Shown: positions 23,206-34,614, numbered from the stretch's first letter. The stretch is DNA of 64,000 bases from Orychophragmus violaceus (GCA_030180135.1 CM058235.1:16144720-16208719); one strand, 5' to 3'. Notes: generated from the letters alone by a model not told the origin. Numbers and translations are program-made.

Positions 23206-24630
23206 CTATTTCTTATTAAAAATATTTTATCATTTATATTTAACCAAATTTATTTTTTATAAATAATATAAATTTACCAAATAAAACAATATTTCTTTAA
23301 AATAATCATATTATATTAAATATCATATTTACCAATATTAAAACTTCCATTTCAAAATATTTTCATATTTATCATCTTATATTTTTATTTTTATTTTAAA
23401 TTAGAAATAGTTTATATTTCCAAAACAAAATAAACTAACTTTTATGACTAAGAATAATAATAAAAATTAGTCTAAAATAAGATTAACATAGTAAAAAATC
23501 TAATTTCATTAAAGATATATATGTAATCAACCATTTTATGAATGAATAAATCTCAAAAACATTTCTAAATTAATATAAAGATTTCAGAGATTTGTTGGCT
23601 CGTTTTCAAAGGATTTACTCATTCTATAATTACAAAATGAAGTAATTCGGAAAGTTTCTAAATTGTATCATATAAAAAGTAATAATAGAGAAATAATACG
23701 TATCCTAGCCTGGTCTTAATATCATCACTGTACAAACAAATATAGAGCGTTGGTTATATGAGAGATCCATAAAAAAAGAGAGCTAAATTCGCTTAAAAGA
23801 AGAAGAAAAAAAAGAGAAATCAAGAATTCTATGAAGGTTTTCTATATCTTAAGAGTCAACAGAGATATAAAAGATTAATCGGAAAGTCTTCAACAAACAT
23901 TTTGGTTCAAAATACCTATTTCTTATTAAAAATATTTTATTATTTATATTTATCCAAATTTATTTTTTTTATAAATAATATAAATTTACGAAATAAAACA
24001 ATATTGCTTTTAAAATAATCATATTATATTAAATATCATATTTACCAATATTAAAATTTCTATTTCAAAATATTTTCATATTTATCATCTTATATTTTTA
24101 TTTTTATTTTAAATTAGGAATAGTTTATATTTCCAAAACAAAATAAACTAACTTTTAAGACTAAGAATAATAACAAAATTAGTCTAAAATAAGATTAACA
24201 TAGTAAAAAAATCTAATTTCATTAAAGATATATATGTAATCAACCATTTTAAGAATGAATAAATCTCAAAAACATTTCTAAATTAATATAAAGATTTCAG
24301 AGATTCGTTAGCTCGTTTCCAAAGAATTTACTCATTTTATAATTATAAAATGAAGTAATTCGGAAAGTTTGTAAATTGTATCATATAAAAAGTAAAAGTA
24401 GAGAAATAATATGTATCCTAGCCTGGTATTAATATCATCACTGTACAAACAAATATAGAGCCCTCGTTATATGAGAGATCCATAAAATAAAAAGGAGAGC
24501 TAAAATCGCTTACAAAGAAGAAGAAAAAAAAAGAAATCAAGAATTCAATAGAATATATGAAGGTTTTCTATATCTTAAGAGTTGGCAGAGATATAAAAGA
24601 TTAATTGGATAGTCTTCAACAAACATTGTC
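23206..24630. repeat. Tandem direct duplication of ~700 bp
   Basis: Copy 1 spans about 23206-23904 and copy 2 about 23916-24630. Both start CTATTTCTTATTAAAAATA, both contain TCATCACTGTACAAACAAAT, and both end CTTCAACAAACATT. They differ by scattered substitutions and small indels. Copy 2 ends about 170 bp upstream of the exostosin-family ATG, so the duplicated block is its upstream region. No transposon protein is inside. Confidence 0.85.
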
Positions 24631-24801
24631 CAACTTCTATTGTGCCACCTTTCACCATTCTTAATCTCTACTTTATCTCCCAAACCCAATTCCGAAAACC
24701 TCTCCTCACCAACTTAAAACCCTATTAACTAATTCCAACAGTCAGATGATTTCAATCAGACAAGAAGAGGCCTTAAGATATATCCAAGAAAATCAAGAAC
24801 G

Positions 24802-26474
24802 ATGATTACACAGAAACAGAGAAGAACAGAGAAAGGTCTCTGTTTTAAACACTACTACAAATGGATCCTCTGTTTTTCACTCAGTCTCTATTTTGTTGCT
24901 TCCTTCTTTGTCGGGCATGACCAAGACGACCATCCTTCGCCTTCTTCTATGTCCCGATTGAACCCTCGTCTAACTATACCTAAACCCACGCTTCTCGCTC
25001 CTCGTGCCATGTTTGAATCAAAAGTCCACGATCACAGACATGGGTTTCCCTCTCAACGTCCCAACATCAGAACTGGTATTTTATACATACATGTTAGTTC
25101 ATGATTGTTTTTCTTTGGTAAAGATATTTTTTATTGTGCATGTCCTCCTTGTGGACTAGGGTTTCATGTTATAACAATATTTTGTTGTTGTTTTAATTTC
25201 CTTCAGATGTATTCAACAATTTGAAACTCTACGTCTATGACTTGCCTTCCAAGTTCAACACAGATTGGTTAGCCAACGACAGATGCAGCAACCACCTCTT
25301 CGCCGCGGAAGTGGCTCTCCACAAGGCGTTGCTCAGCCTCGACGGAGACGTACGGACGGAAGATCCATACGAAGCTGATTTCTTCTTCGTCCCGGTCTAT
25401 GTTTCATGCAATTTCAGCACCATCAATGGCTTTCCAGCGATTGGTCACGCCCGATCACTCATCAAGGAAGCGATCGAGCTCGTCTCTGCTCGATTCCCGT
25501 TTTGGAATCGTACCAGTGGCTCTGACCACGTCTTCATCGCTACACACGACTTTGGCTCTTGCTTCCACACCATGGTTAGTTCAAGACAGCCCTATTTTAA
25601 AATTATTATGTCAGTTTTATAGATTTATTTATATTGAGAATGATTTTGTTTTTGAAGGAGGATAGAGCTATTGCTGCTGGGGTACCAAGGATTTTGAGAA
25701 ATTCTGTAGTTTTGTAAACTTTTGGTGTTACTTTTAAGCATCCATGCCAAGAGGTAGAGAACGTTGTGATACCACCGTACATCTCGCCGGAAAGTTTGCA
25801 CAAGACTCAAAAGAATATTCCGGTAGCTAATGAACGAGACATTTGGGTTTTCTTCCGCGGGAAGATGGAGATTCATCCCAAAAACATCAGTGGTCGCTTT
25901 TACAGCAAGTAACAAAATAAAATCTTGAGACATAATTGTTTTTCTTTTTGTCACATTACACAACAACCATACAGTACTCAACTATAATTAGTTAATTTTC
26001 TCTACTAGGCGAGTAAGGACGGAGATATGGAGGAGTTACGGTGGTGACAGGCGGTTTTATCTCCAACGACAAAGATTTGCCGGTTACCAGTCAGAAATCG
26101 CTCGTTCTGTTTTCTGTTTGTGTCCTCTTGGATGGGCCCCATGGAGCCCGAGACTTGTTGAGTCAGTTGCACTTGGGTGTGTGCCAGTTATTATTGCCGA
26201 CGGGATTCGTTTGCCGTTCCCATCCGCCGTGCGTTGGCCAGATGTCTCGCTCACGGTGGCTGAGAGAGACGTCAGGAAACTCGGGGATATTTTAGAACAC
26301 GTGGCGGCTACTAATTTGTCCGTCATACAGAAGAACCTTAAGGATCCGTCTGTTAGGCGGGCCCTTATGTATAACGTTCCTCCGCAAGAGGGAGACGCCA
26401 CGTGGCAAGTTTTGGAAGCTTTGTCAAAGAAATTGAATAGGTCTGTTAGAAGAAAGTCAAACACTTTTCTGTAA
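24802..26474 (+). pseudogene. FRA8: GT47 exostosin-family glycosyltransferase (FRA8/IRX7-like) with in-frame stop
   Basis: Four exons join in phase: 24802-25075, 25207-25574, 25658-25908 and 26009-26474, all with GT-AG introns (131, 83 and 100 bp). The product would be 452 residues: a basic N-terminus, one signal-anchor helix (about residues 22-40, WILCFSLSLYFVASFFVG), then the exostosin domain with LKLYVYDLPSKFNTDWL, HDFGSCFH and PLGWAPWSPRLVESVALGC. It would be a Golgi type II membrane protein. FRA8 and its paralogue F8H act in making the reducing-end sequence of glucuronoxylan in secondary walls. In exon 3, codon 234 is TAA (25715-25717) where a Gln codon is likely, one C-to-T change. This removes the conserved C-terminal half. 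The tail ends RRKSNTFL. FRA8 is favoured over F8H from recalled tail and neighbours. The gene is convergent with the RPA-like gene. Confidence 0.82.
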
Positions 26475-27012
26475 ACCAATATGTTTTTGACACTACTTTG
26501 AGAATTAAAAAGAAACAAATTGCGACTTACCGGATTCGAACCTACGTCTCGGCCAGCAGCTTGTGCACATCGATTCACTATTCAGAGACTCTTGAGCTTC
26601 TCACACAACCGAGAGCTACAAGAAGATACAATAAACGTGATAACATTCCTCTTACAATAAGAGAGCTCTCTCTCTCTCTCTCTGAAACAGTCCTTGTGGC
26701 GCAGAGGTTTCAGACAGAAGACTGCAATTTGAATTAGTCATTTTCTTGACAAGACACAATTGGAACTTAATCCTTTCACATTTGATTTAGCCGAAGAGGA
26801 GATCTTAACAAAGAATCAGACTATTTCATCAACACAAATCAAGTGTAAACAAGATACCAAACGACTTGTGATTGTTGTAGCATCCATATGTTTGACTCCA
26901 CGATAAGAAACTGTGATTTGTTCAATGTAAACAAGATATCAAACGGCTTGTGATTGTTGTAGCCTCCACAAGTTTGACTCAAACATTAGAAACTGTGATT
27001 TGTTGTGGAACA
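26475..27012. other. Spacer between convergent genes
   Basis: Contains the 3' ends of both flanking transcripts. A CT microsatellite lies at 26665-26683. An imperfect direct repeat is present: AACAAGATACCAAACGACTTGTGATTG at about 26848 and a near-copy at about 26930, spacing ~80 bp. tRNA-like box motifs at 26530-26570 and 26693-26740 do not fold into a tRNA. Confidence 0.55.
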
Positions 27013-27773
27013 TTACCCCAAAGAAGCACTCTGTGTGCAGCAGAGCTGTCTGAGTGTTACTATAGCTGGCTGAAACCCTGATCTTAGTGGAACAACTGAA
27101 GTCACTCTCATGTGTTGCGCGTTAAGGTTTCGAGGGCGAGTCAACGTCATCCGAAGAATTTCTCCATCAAAGACCAGATTAACCATAGATGCTGCAGATG
27201 GAAACAACACCATTGAAAGGACCATCTCAAGAACTTAAATCAATAGGTTTAAATAGCTTCAGTGAGTGAGTGATGATTTTTTTTACCGGCTTTAGGATTG
27301 AGCTTAGTGAAGTGGAAGAACTCATCGGCTGAGCAACCAAAGAGAACAGTCGCAGCTCTATCAAAGCATATCACAGTTTTAACTGAAGTATCTGTTACTA
27401 TAGACATCTGCTAGATTAAAACAAAACACAGATTCAGAAATGTGGCAATAGAAAAACACAAATTTGAAGTTTCGATTTTGATTCACCAAAAAGAACTGAA
27501 GATTAACCAATTGCAAAACACCCAACTCTCCACGAATTTAATTTCTGAAAATTAGACGATTTGAGAAAACAAAACTGAGAAAGGGGTTCGTACGAGGATA
27601 CGGTAGAGCAATTTGGATTCTTTTGATTTGCAGTATTTGCAGAACGAAGAAGAGGAAACGCCATTGTTATTATCTCCGGGAAGCACTCTCTCGCAGCAAG
27701 AACAAACTCTGTAGCAATAATTGCTGAGGTCGACGGCAATCAATTTACAAATAACCGTCTGATCGGCTTCCAT
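27013..27773 (-). CDS. Small RPA1 C-terminal-domain-like protein
   Basis: Three exons join in phase: 27773-27594, 27407-27287 and 27191-27013, with GT-AG introns of 186 and 95 bp. The product is 159 residues, MEADQTVICKLIAVDL... to ...CTQSASLG. Residues 19-49 form a C4 zinc-ribbon pattern (CSCC...CKYC), and the segment VKTVICFDRAATVLFGCSAD matches the OB-fold of the replication factor A C-terminal domain. It has only that one domain, far shorter than RPA1 (about 600+ residues), so single-stranded DNA binding is an inference. No break is seen. It corresponds to my recollection of At2g28105. It is tail-to-tail with the exostosin gene, 538 bp apart. Confidence 0.8.
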
Positions 27774-28369
27774 TACTTTAGGGCTTTCTCTGGTTTTTCA
27801 AAGGTCACTCCTTTCCGGTAAATTTTACAAAATAAGACCCAAGCCCCCCTTCCAAACTTATGACAAGAAAAAAAAAGTTAGAGCCTTTTAAACACACAAC
27901 ATTATTGACCCGAATTTTTTTTTGCTTTATAAGGACATGAAGATAGAGAACGCAGAGGGAATTACAGAAGTTGGTTCTCCTGGTGGTTTCAATCGTGGGC
28001 TTGGGCCTTACGGTTCCATGGAAGGCCCAGTCATGGAGTTTTTTCAGCGAGAAGTAGAACACAACTATAAACATTGCATGTGATGTATCAAGTTTTTTTT
28101 TTTTTTTTTTTTTTTGAACTTGATGTATCAAGTTTTTTTAGAGTGTAACAAATTAGGTTAACTCTTTTACAAACCAGAATAGAGACATATTGACCGAACA
28201 TCTAATGGATGAGCTTGCCGCAAGGATGAGAGCTAGGTGGTTTGGGTACGTTCATATAATGCTATATATATGTCTTAGTATGTACGTTCATAATTCTTTC
28301 ACGCCATAATTCATATATAATAGTGCAAGTATATGCTTAATTCCTTTTTGAGCCGAGATTAGCAAAAAT
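27774..28369. other. Upstream region of the RPA-like gene
   Basis: Holds the presumed promoter of the minus-strand gene and a T-run insertion (listed separately). The open frame 28131-27805 on the minus strand has no recognisable protein. Confidence 0.5.
28081..28132 (-). mobile_element. Very short retroposon tail with target duplication
   Basis: TGATGTATCAAG at 28081-28092 is repeated exactly at 28121-28132. Between them are 23 T's and GAACT. Read on the minus strand the insert is AGTTC followed by poly(A), between two copies of CTTGATACATCA. This looks like a retrotransposition event that kept only five bases plus the tail. Confidence 0.65.
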
Positions 28370-28823
28370 AGTGTAACCCCATCCAGGAACTAGAATTTTT
28401 TGTCACCAAGGTCAATAGTTATATTATTTAACAATGTTAAACATTATTTATTTAAAAAAATATTTTTTTTCTCGTTAAAATTTATTATAAACATTATCTT
28501 TAATAAAACTTTTAATCAAACAATTTTTATTTTTATTAAAAAATAATCAAAATCATTTGTAACAATTTTATATATGAATGAATAAATATTCTTTTAAATA
28601 GTGTGCATAGTATATTAATAAAAACAAATAATTAAACAACTCACGAAAAAAAGAATTATTAAACATGTGCAAAAGTTAAGATTTAGTCATAGAATATGAA
28701 GGTCAATAATACATAAAATAACCAAATCTTTTACCTTACACTAATAAACTCAGCTTGTAAAAAAAAATTTAGAAGTCATGGGGATCAGCTGACCCCCTCC
28801 TCCTTACCTGGCTCCGCCAGTGA
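28370..28823. mobile_element. hAT-type MITE with one preserved terminus
   Basis: The right end reads CTGGCTCCGCCAGTG (28809-28823); its reverse complement CACTGGCGGAGCCAG is the common plant terminal sequence of this group. The left side, AGTG..ATCCAGGAACTAGAA from 28370, matches the same terminus with damage. There is an AT-rich interior, no coding and no clear 8-bp target duplication. Confidence 0.5.
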
Positions 28824-28948
28824 CGCCATGCATGAGTGTATATTGACGTAGTTAATTTCAGTTAGAGAAAAAATACTTTTTCAAATCAGATTTGAAATCA
28901 TACACTCAAAGGAGAGATTGTCCCTTGTCTTGGCTACTTCATTGCAAA

Positions 28949-29343
28949 CAGTGGCGGAGCTGAGCAAAGACATTTAAAGCATTTGTTTAGGGTCCCTGTT
29001 TCTCAAAAGAATCATGTTTGCTGTTTTAGTAGAGACAAAAGCAAATTAATAAGAACAAAAAACAAAGCACAACCAATTTAAGAACAAAATTGAACGGAAT
29101 ATGATTAAAAGCATGATTATCAAAGTTTGATTAATAATTTTATGGGAAAAATACAAGAAAAATAATTTTTATAAATAAGTAGTTTTACTATCAATTTTTC
29201 TGGGTTTTATTTTGGAAAAGTTATTTTTTATGTTATTTTAAATATTTAAAATCCTTTGAATTAAAAGAAAAGTATTACGTCTTTACAACGAAGACCCCCA
29301 TTTTTTTCCGCCTACAGCCTCCGCTACTTCAGCTCCGCCCTTG
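28949..29343. mobile_element. Non-autonomous hAT element with 8-bp target duplication
   Basis: The left terminus CAGTGGCGGAGCTGAG (28949-28964) and right terminus CTTCAGCTCCGCCCTTG (29327-29343) are inverted repeats sharing GGCGGAGCTGA. They are flanked by ATTGCAAA (28941-28948) and ATTGCACA (29344-29351), 7 of 8 identical, the duplication length of hAT transposons. It is 395 bp and has no transposase. Confidence 0.7.
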
Positions 29344-29351
29344 ATTGCACA

Positions 29352-30192
29352 AAATACACAGGTTGATGCTTATGGCCCAGATAAATACTTGTTCATCCTA
29401 AAACATGTCTATTGTGATTTGTGAATTAGTTTGTACAATATGGTTATTCGCGTTCAGTCCTGGTGACATACAATTGTTGAAAGATTTCATCATATTGATT
29501 AAGAAACCATGATTAATCGAGTCATCACTCTATTATTTATATTGTTTCTTTTTATTTATTATTTATATTGCTCAAAATTAAATAGTTGCTAATTGTTTGT
29601 CATGTTTCTGTTAATTTTTTTTAAAAATTTTAGTCATGGCAGAAAAATCACCAAAACCTATATATTCAATTTATGCATTGAAGTTTATTAAAAAGACATA
29701 CATTATCTAATACGTGGCATTTACGTTAACGAGTGTTAACCGACCATTAGTTAGAAAATGCATGACTGTACAAAAAAAAAATCAAACAAAAGGTATGATT
29801 TTTGAAAATTTGAAATTATAATCTATTTAATTCACCGTAACAAACTTCATATGTAAATATATAATCATAGTTTGGACATATTTTGATGGTTTTCTCGAAT
29901 ACGTACAGTACATGGCGAAAAACCCTATAACATACGTTTTCCTAAACATGAGCATATATAACACCGAGAAAATGCTTGGGTGTTGAATGTAACATGATTG
30001 TTTTGGTATTCTAGCTAGATGAAAATACATTTCATTTTAATTTTCTATTGTTGTCTCTTATTTGTTCTTAATTTACTCTCTCCAATACTTTCCCAGAAAG
30101 TCTTTTTTTTTTTTGGTGTCAAGTAATGTCATATAGGCAATTTTCTTCTAAATGTTTTTTTCTTCCTACTCTCCAAAAAAAGAAAGAAATAG
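29352..30192. other. AT-rich spacer
   Basis: No gene or repeat boundary could be supported. A T-run followed by GGTGTCAAG at 30104-30122 resembles a retroposon tail read on the minus strand, but lacks a target duplication. Confidence 0.5.
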
Positions 30193-30397
30193 CTGTCATG
30201 TTAGTTTTTTTTTGACAACAGTGGAAGTTCTGAGCCTTAGGCCCATAATCTCCCCCAGGCCCGAAGACAGCCTTTGGAAACTCCTATTTAAAAAGTAACT
30301 CTTCGTACCAAGGGTGGTTTAAACCCGGGGCACAAAGGAACCAACCCCCTTGTGTTACCACTAGGCTACCAACACCTTGGTAACTGTCATGTTAGTT
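30193..30397 (-). mobile_element. tRNA-derived SINE with target duplication
   Basis: The SINE body is 30207-30383 (177 bp) on the minus strand. The 5' head has an A box TAGCCTAGTGGTAA (about 30369-30356) and a B box GGGTTTAAACC (about 30326-30316), the split Pol III promoter of tRNA-derived SINEs. The 3' end is CCACTGTTGTC plus A9. CTGTCATGTTAGTT occurs exactly at 30193-30206 and 30384-30397 as the target duplication. The intact duplication suggests a fairly recent insertion. Confidence 0.88.
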
Positions 30398-31313
30398 GAC
30401 TAATTAACTTCTAATTTTACGTCTTTGATCTAATTTACGTACCGTAAAGATGATTCATTATGTCCATGGATAACGCCAAAATAATTAGTATGTCATTATA
30501 TAAGTACCTATTATGGTTTGCAAATTGCAGTGGTATCTGGATATTAATATCAAGATATTATGTTTGTTTTTTGGGTCAATAACCCTTTTTCTTGTTAAGT
30601 AACAACCTTCTTTCATCATATAATATCCTACCAAATTTCATTCACGGCAAGTATACGCGTGTTCTGTTCGAGCATATACAGAGTCGAACAAAAAGTGCAA
30701 TTCATTAATATCGAAACAAGAAAATGATAAATTAAATAAAGACCATGTCGGACCAGCCCGAAGTTAGCGGGTGTCTGAGCTATACCTTTCAAATTAAATT
30801 TGGACTGTGGACTGGTAACGACATTATATGCGCTTTTGCCCCCCCATTTTTCTATCATAGAAATAATTGAATAAACAATGTGGAATTATTTACGCAATCA
30901 TATGTCTAATCACTAGGTCACATTATGTTACTATGTAGTCATGAAGTTCTAGGATATTTATCAACAAGTTGTTTCACCTTCGACTGACGTTCAAGAGTAG
31001 CTTTTTTGGACAATGACCCTTCTCTATTCCCACATGTGATCCTAGTTAAATGCCGACTACTATTTTTATTTATGGTAAACGATTACTGTTGGTACGAGGT
31101 GGTTAGGGCGTATGTGTGAATGTGTTTTTTTTTTATCTAACACTTCTATTTTTGTTTCAGTTTATTGTCAACTTGTGGGTTCATTTTCATTCGAATATAT
31201 GGATTTATACTATTATATGTGTGCCTATATATATCACCACAAATGGATTTCCACTATAAGATATTTTCCGCACATATAAATATCACTTTCAGTGTTTCAC
31301 TAGATTAACATAA
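30398..31313. other. Intergenic spacer
   Basis: About 900 bp with no supported gene. The minus-strand frame 30858-30628 shows no recognisable domain. Composition is ordinary AT-rich spacer. Confidence 0.5.
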
Positions 31314-31606
31314 GGCCTGTTCTTTTAACAGCCGCAAGCGGCAAAAGAATTAACATGGTTTTTTAATTAATTTCAGACGCAACTATATTTTGAGCATGTA
31401 AAGAGAGAGATGAATTGACGCTCGCGTTTGGTTAATCTGCCGTCGGAGAAACACAGCGGCACCGGAAACTGCAAAAGTATAAACAAATTGCACAAAACCA
31501 AAACGCTGCGTCAACTTTTCCTTTCTCGGTCATTAATTTTGTCTTTAGTTGTACACTATTTTTATGTCAGCAGACGTCACGGCCGCGTCATTAAAACGAA
31601 CACGGC
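31314..31606. mobile_element. MITE-like element with imperfect terminal inverted repeats
   Basis: The left end GGCCTGTTCTTTTAACAGCCGC and the reverse complement of the right end (GCCGTGTTCGTTTTAATGACGC) align over about 20 bp with several mismatches. The interior (293 bp total) is non-coding, GC-richer than its flanks. The target duplication is uncertain (TAA before, TAT after). The plus-strand frame at 31428-31685 crosses its edge and is not a gene. Confidence 0.5.
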
Positions 31607-31632
31607 TATAAGCGAAAAGACATCAAACTTTA

Positions 31633-31899
31633 GACCACGTCCATTGGTGAGACTCAAGGAGTCTCTTAGCCCAAAAAAATATTAAAATAATGTGGGTCCC
31701 ACGTGGGGTCCACATTTTTTTTAAGAAACTGTCTCTAAAATCTCTTATTTAAGAGACTCTCCTTATCTCGGTCTCGCCACGTGTCGGATGCCGATTGGTC
31801 GGATTTTTTTTTTGGTTTTTTTTTTCGCCTAAAAAAAAAACAAATTAATAAAAAAATAAAATTAAGAGACCCACCCCTGTCTCACCAATGTGAGTGGTC
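31633..31899. mobile_element. PIF/Harbinger-type MITE with TTA target duplication
   Basis: The termini are GACCACGTCCATTGGTGAGAC and its partner GTCTCACCAATGTGAGTGGTC; reverse-complemented, the two share GACCAC and CATTGGTGAGAC. TTA precedes (31630-31632) and follows (31900-31902) the element, the usual TWA-type 3-bp duplication of PIF/Harbinger elements. It is 267 bp with no coding. Part of the interior is T- and A-runs. Confidence 0.75.
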
Positions 31900-32167
31900 T
31901 TATATAAAAGAAGACCTTGTGAATTTTGTGTTATTCTTAATTAGGTTTTCTTTTCTCTCAGATTCTATAATGTTTCTGATTTTTAGATTTTTTTCATATG
32001 AACTTTTCAGAGAAAATTACTAAATTTCTTTAGAACACTTAGTTAAACATGAACACAGGTTTCAGTGATTTTTGAAACATTCGGAAGAGTTTACTAAATA
32101 AAAATAAGCGACACCTAGTTAGTTTATTTATTTCTGGAGCATGTGAAAACCTGGATACTATTTATCA

Positions 32168-32675
32168 TGTTGTTGAAGACGCAACGAACTAGGTTGGAGT
32201 TTTCGAAATTTTAGGAGATTTATAGCTGACTAAGACAAGGCGAAAGGAGAGAAGACGAGCTGAATAAGTATCTTAAAGAAGATATACATAAAGATCAAAA
32301 GATATATTGCTTGGAGAAGATTTAGAAAAATGTGTACTTTTAAATGAGTAATATTGATCAAAATGAAAATATTATTTGGGTAGTTAGAAAAGCCGTAAAA
32401 TATCATATTATGTATAAATAAGTTGGTTAGGGCTTCCGTGAAGGTGTATTTTTGAAAATAGAGATTGCATTTAGCAAGGGTTTGAGTGATTTTTGTAAGG
32501 GGAATTAAACACGGGTGCTAAGGGTGAATCTGAGTGGCTTTGAGATTAAGTATAATCGAAAAGTAAGAAAGACAAGGTTGTTAAGGTGAAACTTATAAGT
32601 AAGTTTGCTTTGTAATAAAAAGTTTTGAAAAGAATGCTCTGTTTTACATTTGTATCAAGTAGTTCTCGCCTTTCA
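32168..32675 (+). repeat. 5' LTR of the copia element
   Basis: Starts TGTTGTTGAAGACGC and ends TTTCA two bases before the primer site. It contains a TATAAATA-type promoter box near 32412 and AATAAA near 32616. No partner LTR exists in the window, so the left border is inferred from the TG start and the family look. Confidence 0.5.
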
Positions 32676-32677
32676 TT

Positions 32678-32691
32678 TGGTATCAGAACGG
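32678..32691 (+). other. Primer-binding site, initiator tRNA-Met type
   Basis: TGGTATCAGAACGG matches the plant copia primer site TGGTATCAGAGC with small changes and directly follows the LTR. Confidence 0.75.
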
Positions 32692-32939
32692 ACACTTGTT
32701 TATTTTATATACATGTGAGATCATGTGGAAGAAATGAAAAACTACAATGAGCTAATCAATAGCTCCAGAGTGATACTGGATGCAACATCTATGTCTTTTG
32801 GAAAGCAAAATGAGATTGCAAATTAAAGGCATACACGCACTTGCGTGGAAAGCAGACGAAACCGGTTGGAGTAATCCCACTGACAAGAATGAAGCTGAAG
32901 AAGATGTACCCAAACCATAGGAGCTCTGAACAGAAGTAG

Positions 32940-33400
32940 AACTCAAGATGTCCAAATACAATTCTAGAGCATTAACTGCTATTCTCTGTGGTGTAGCAAA
33001 GAAGCAGTTTGCGCTGATTCAAGGGTGTGAGATTTCAAAAGAGGCATGTGATATTCTTCAGACGTACTTTGAATGGACAAAAAAGGTTTAGAACTTATGA
33101 AAGGATTTTTGGATACTAAGTTTGAGAATTTAAAAATGGAGGAGTTTGATTGCTGACTTTAGCTCTAAGATCATATCACTAGCTCAAGAGGCGTCCCTTC
33201 TTGGAAAGAAGTACAAAGCAGTCCTAATTGTGTCAGCTAACACATTGATGAAGAAGAAGTAAACAACTTTGTAGCATTTCTGGGCATCACTAAAGTGGAA
33301 GAAGAAAGATATGAATCATAATCAAAACCATAAGCGGATCTAGCTGGCAACTACAAAAAAATAAGAGATGCAATGATCAGAATCAGATTAGAGAATGTGG
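32940..33400 (+). pseudogene. Copia gag remnant
   Basis: KYNSRALTAILCGVAKKQF and EISKEACDILQTYFE (32950-33080) match the copia UBN2-type gag. A stop follows at about 33090. Further pieces (SKIISLAQEASLLGKKYKA) continue in a shifted frame until the nested element at 33413. Gag would form the particle shell. Confidence 0.7.
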
Positions 33401-33412
33401 CATTGATACAGA

Positions 33413-34590
33413 TGATATACCATGGATTTTAGGGATTTTAACTATGGTATATGTCTTTGTTATCGAGTCTTTCTATGTGTTTTGGAGTCTTTTCAGGTGT
33501 TTTACAGTTTTAAGGACATATGGAGCCTAATTGAGCGTTTTGGGAGCATTTGGAGCAATTCTGCACTATTTAGAGATCTCACAGAGTTTACTGGCTGCGT
33601 TTTCGTAGTGCAACGATCGACGCAGTTATGCAGTGGTCGACGCAGTAGGTCGACGCATTTCTGCACCCAAAAATCTGCATTTTGGAGAAATTACAATTTT
33701 TGCCCAGAAACTTCCCAGACTTGCAAAAAGGCCCCCAGACGTGTTTTAGACTATATATTAGGGTTTTTAGCCACTTGTTTAAAAACGCTTTACTTACGCT
33801 TTATTTTAATCAGAGAGAGTTTCAGGGGCTGATCTTGTTCTCGAAAGAGACTTGATTTCGAACCCCAGTTCTTTATTCTGTTATATGATATTTGGTTTTC
33901 TATTCATGATGTCTTCTGTTTCGATGAACATGTCTGAGTAGTTTACCTGTTAGGTTTAGGGATTCTCATTAGGGATTTCATGGAATTATAGTTTAATCAA
34001 TCCGTAGGGATTCATATTTGCTAGTTCTTCATCTAGATTGTTCTTAATGCTTAATCTGAAGTAGCTATCCAAATTTATGATGTTAGGTTGATTGATGCAA
34101 CGACCGTTGGTTAATTAGCTAGAAAGAAACTAGATGAGCAATTGAATTACTCGCAAAGGAATTTGGTTTAATTGAATTGTGAACATATCGAACTTGATCT
34201 TAAAGCTAGTTTAATCTGTTAGTAATTGCAAAGGAATTTGGATTGCTGCACTTAGACTTAGAGAATTCTCGCAACGACAGTTGGTTAATTCTATATCTGT
34301 GTTTGAGTTCTAGAACAGTTCCTAATTAGATCCCGCTTGATTGATTGCCTGTGTTCCTGATTTCCTGAGAACTCCCTAGACTTAACGCCTTCGCCTTCTG
34401 ATTTACAAACTCGCTTGATTTACTTTTCTGCTGTTTGATTTACTGCTTTCCCATATTGCTTTCTCCTAGTTTTAACTTGATCGTTCTAAATCTATCATTG
34501 ACCGGAGTCCCTGTGGATTCGATACCCTAAGTACTACAACTACATCATTGTGCACTTGCAGTTAGAATAGGGATAACTCTTGACCTATCA
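33413..34590 (+). repeat. 5' LTR of Athila-like element
   Basis: TGATATACC...GACCTATCA. Contains three GGTCGACGCAG-type motifs at 33614-33658. The 136-codon frame at 33422-33832 recurs in the second LTR only because the LTRs are copies. Confidence 0.9.
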
Positions 34591-34596
34591 AGTTTT

Positions 34597-34614
34597 TGGC
34601 GCCGTTGCCGGGGA
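34597..34614 (+). other. Primer-binding site, Athila type
   Basis: TGGCGCCGTTGCCGGGGA lies six bases after the 5' LTR. It is the sequence usual for Athila elements, recalled as complementary to the 3' end of a tRNA-Asp. Confidence 0.85.

Noticed and set aside
26521..26575. tRNA-like GGTTCGAATCC B box on the minus strand, and a GTGGCGCAGAGG A-box-like motif at 26697 on the plus strand
   Set aside because: The two boxes are on opposite strands, no acceptor or T stem can be formed around either, and there is no tail or target duplication. I could not call a tRNA or a SINE.
31428..31685. 85-codon plus-strand frame
   Set aside because: It spans the edges of two MITEs and has no domain.
33422..33832. 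136-codon frame repeated at 37491-37901
   Set aside because: Both lie inside the two LTRs of one element and are similar because the LTRs are copies. No domain is visible.
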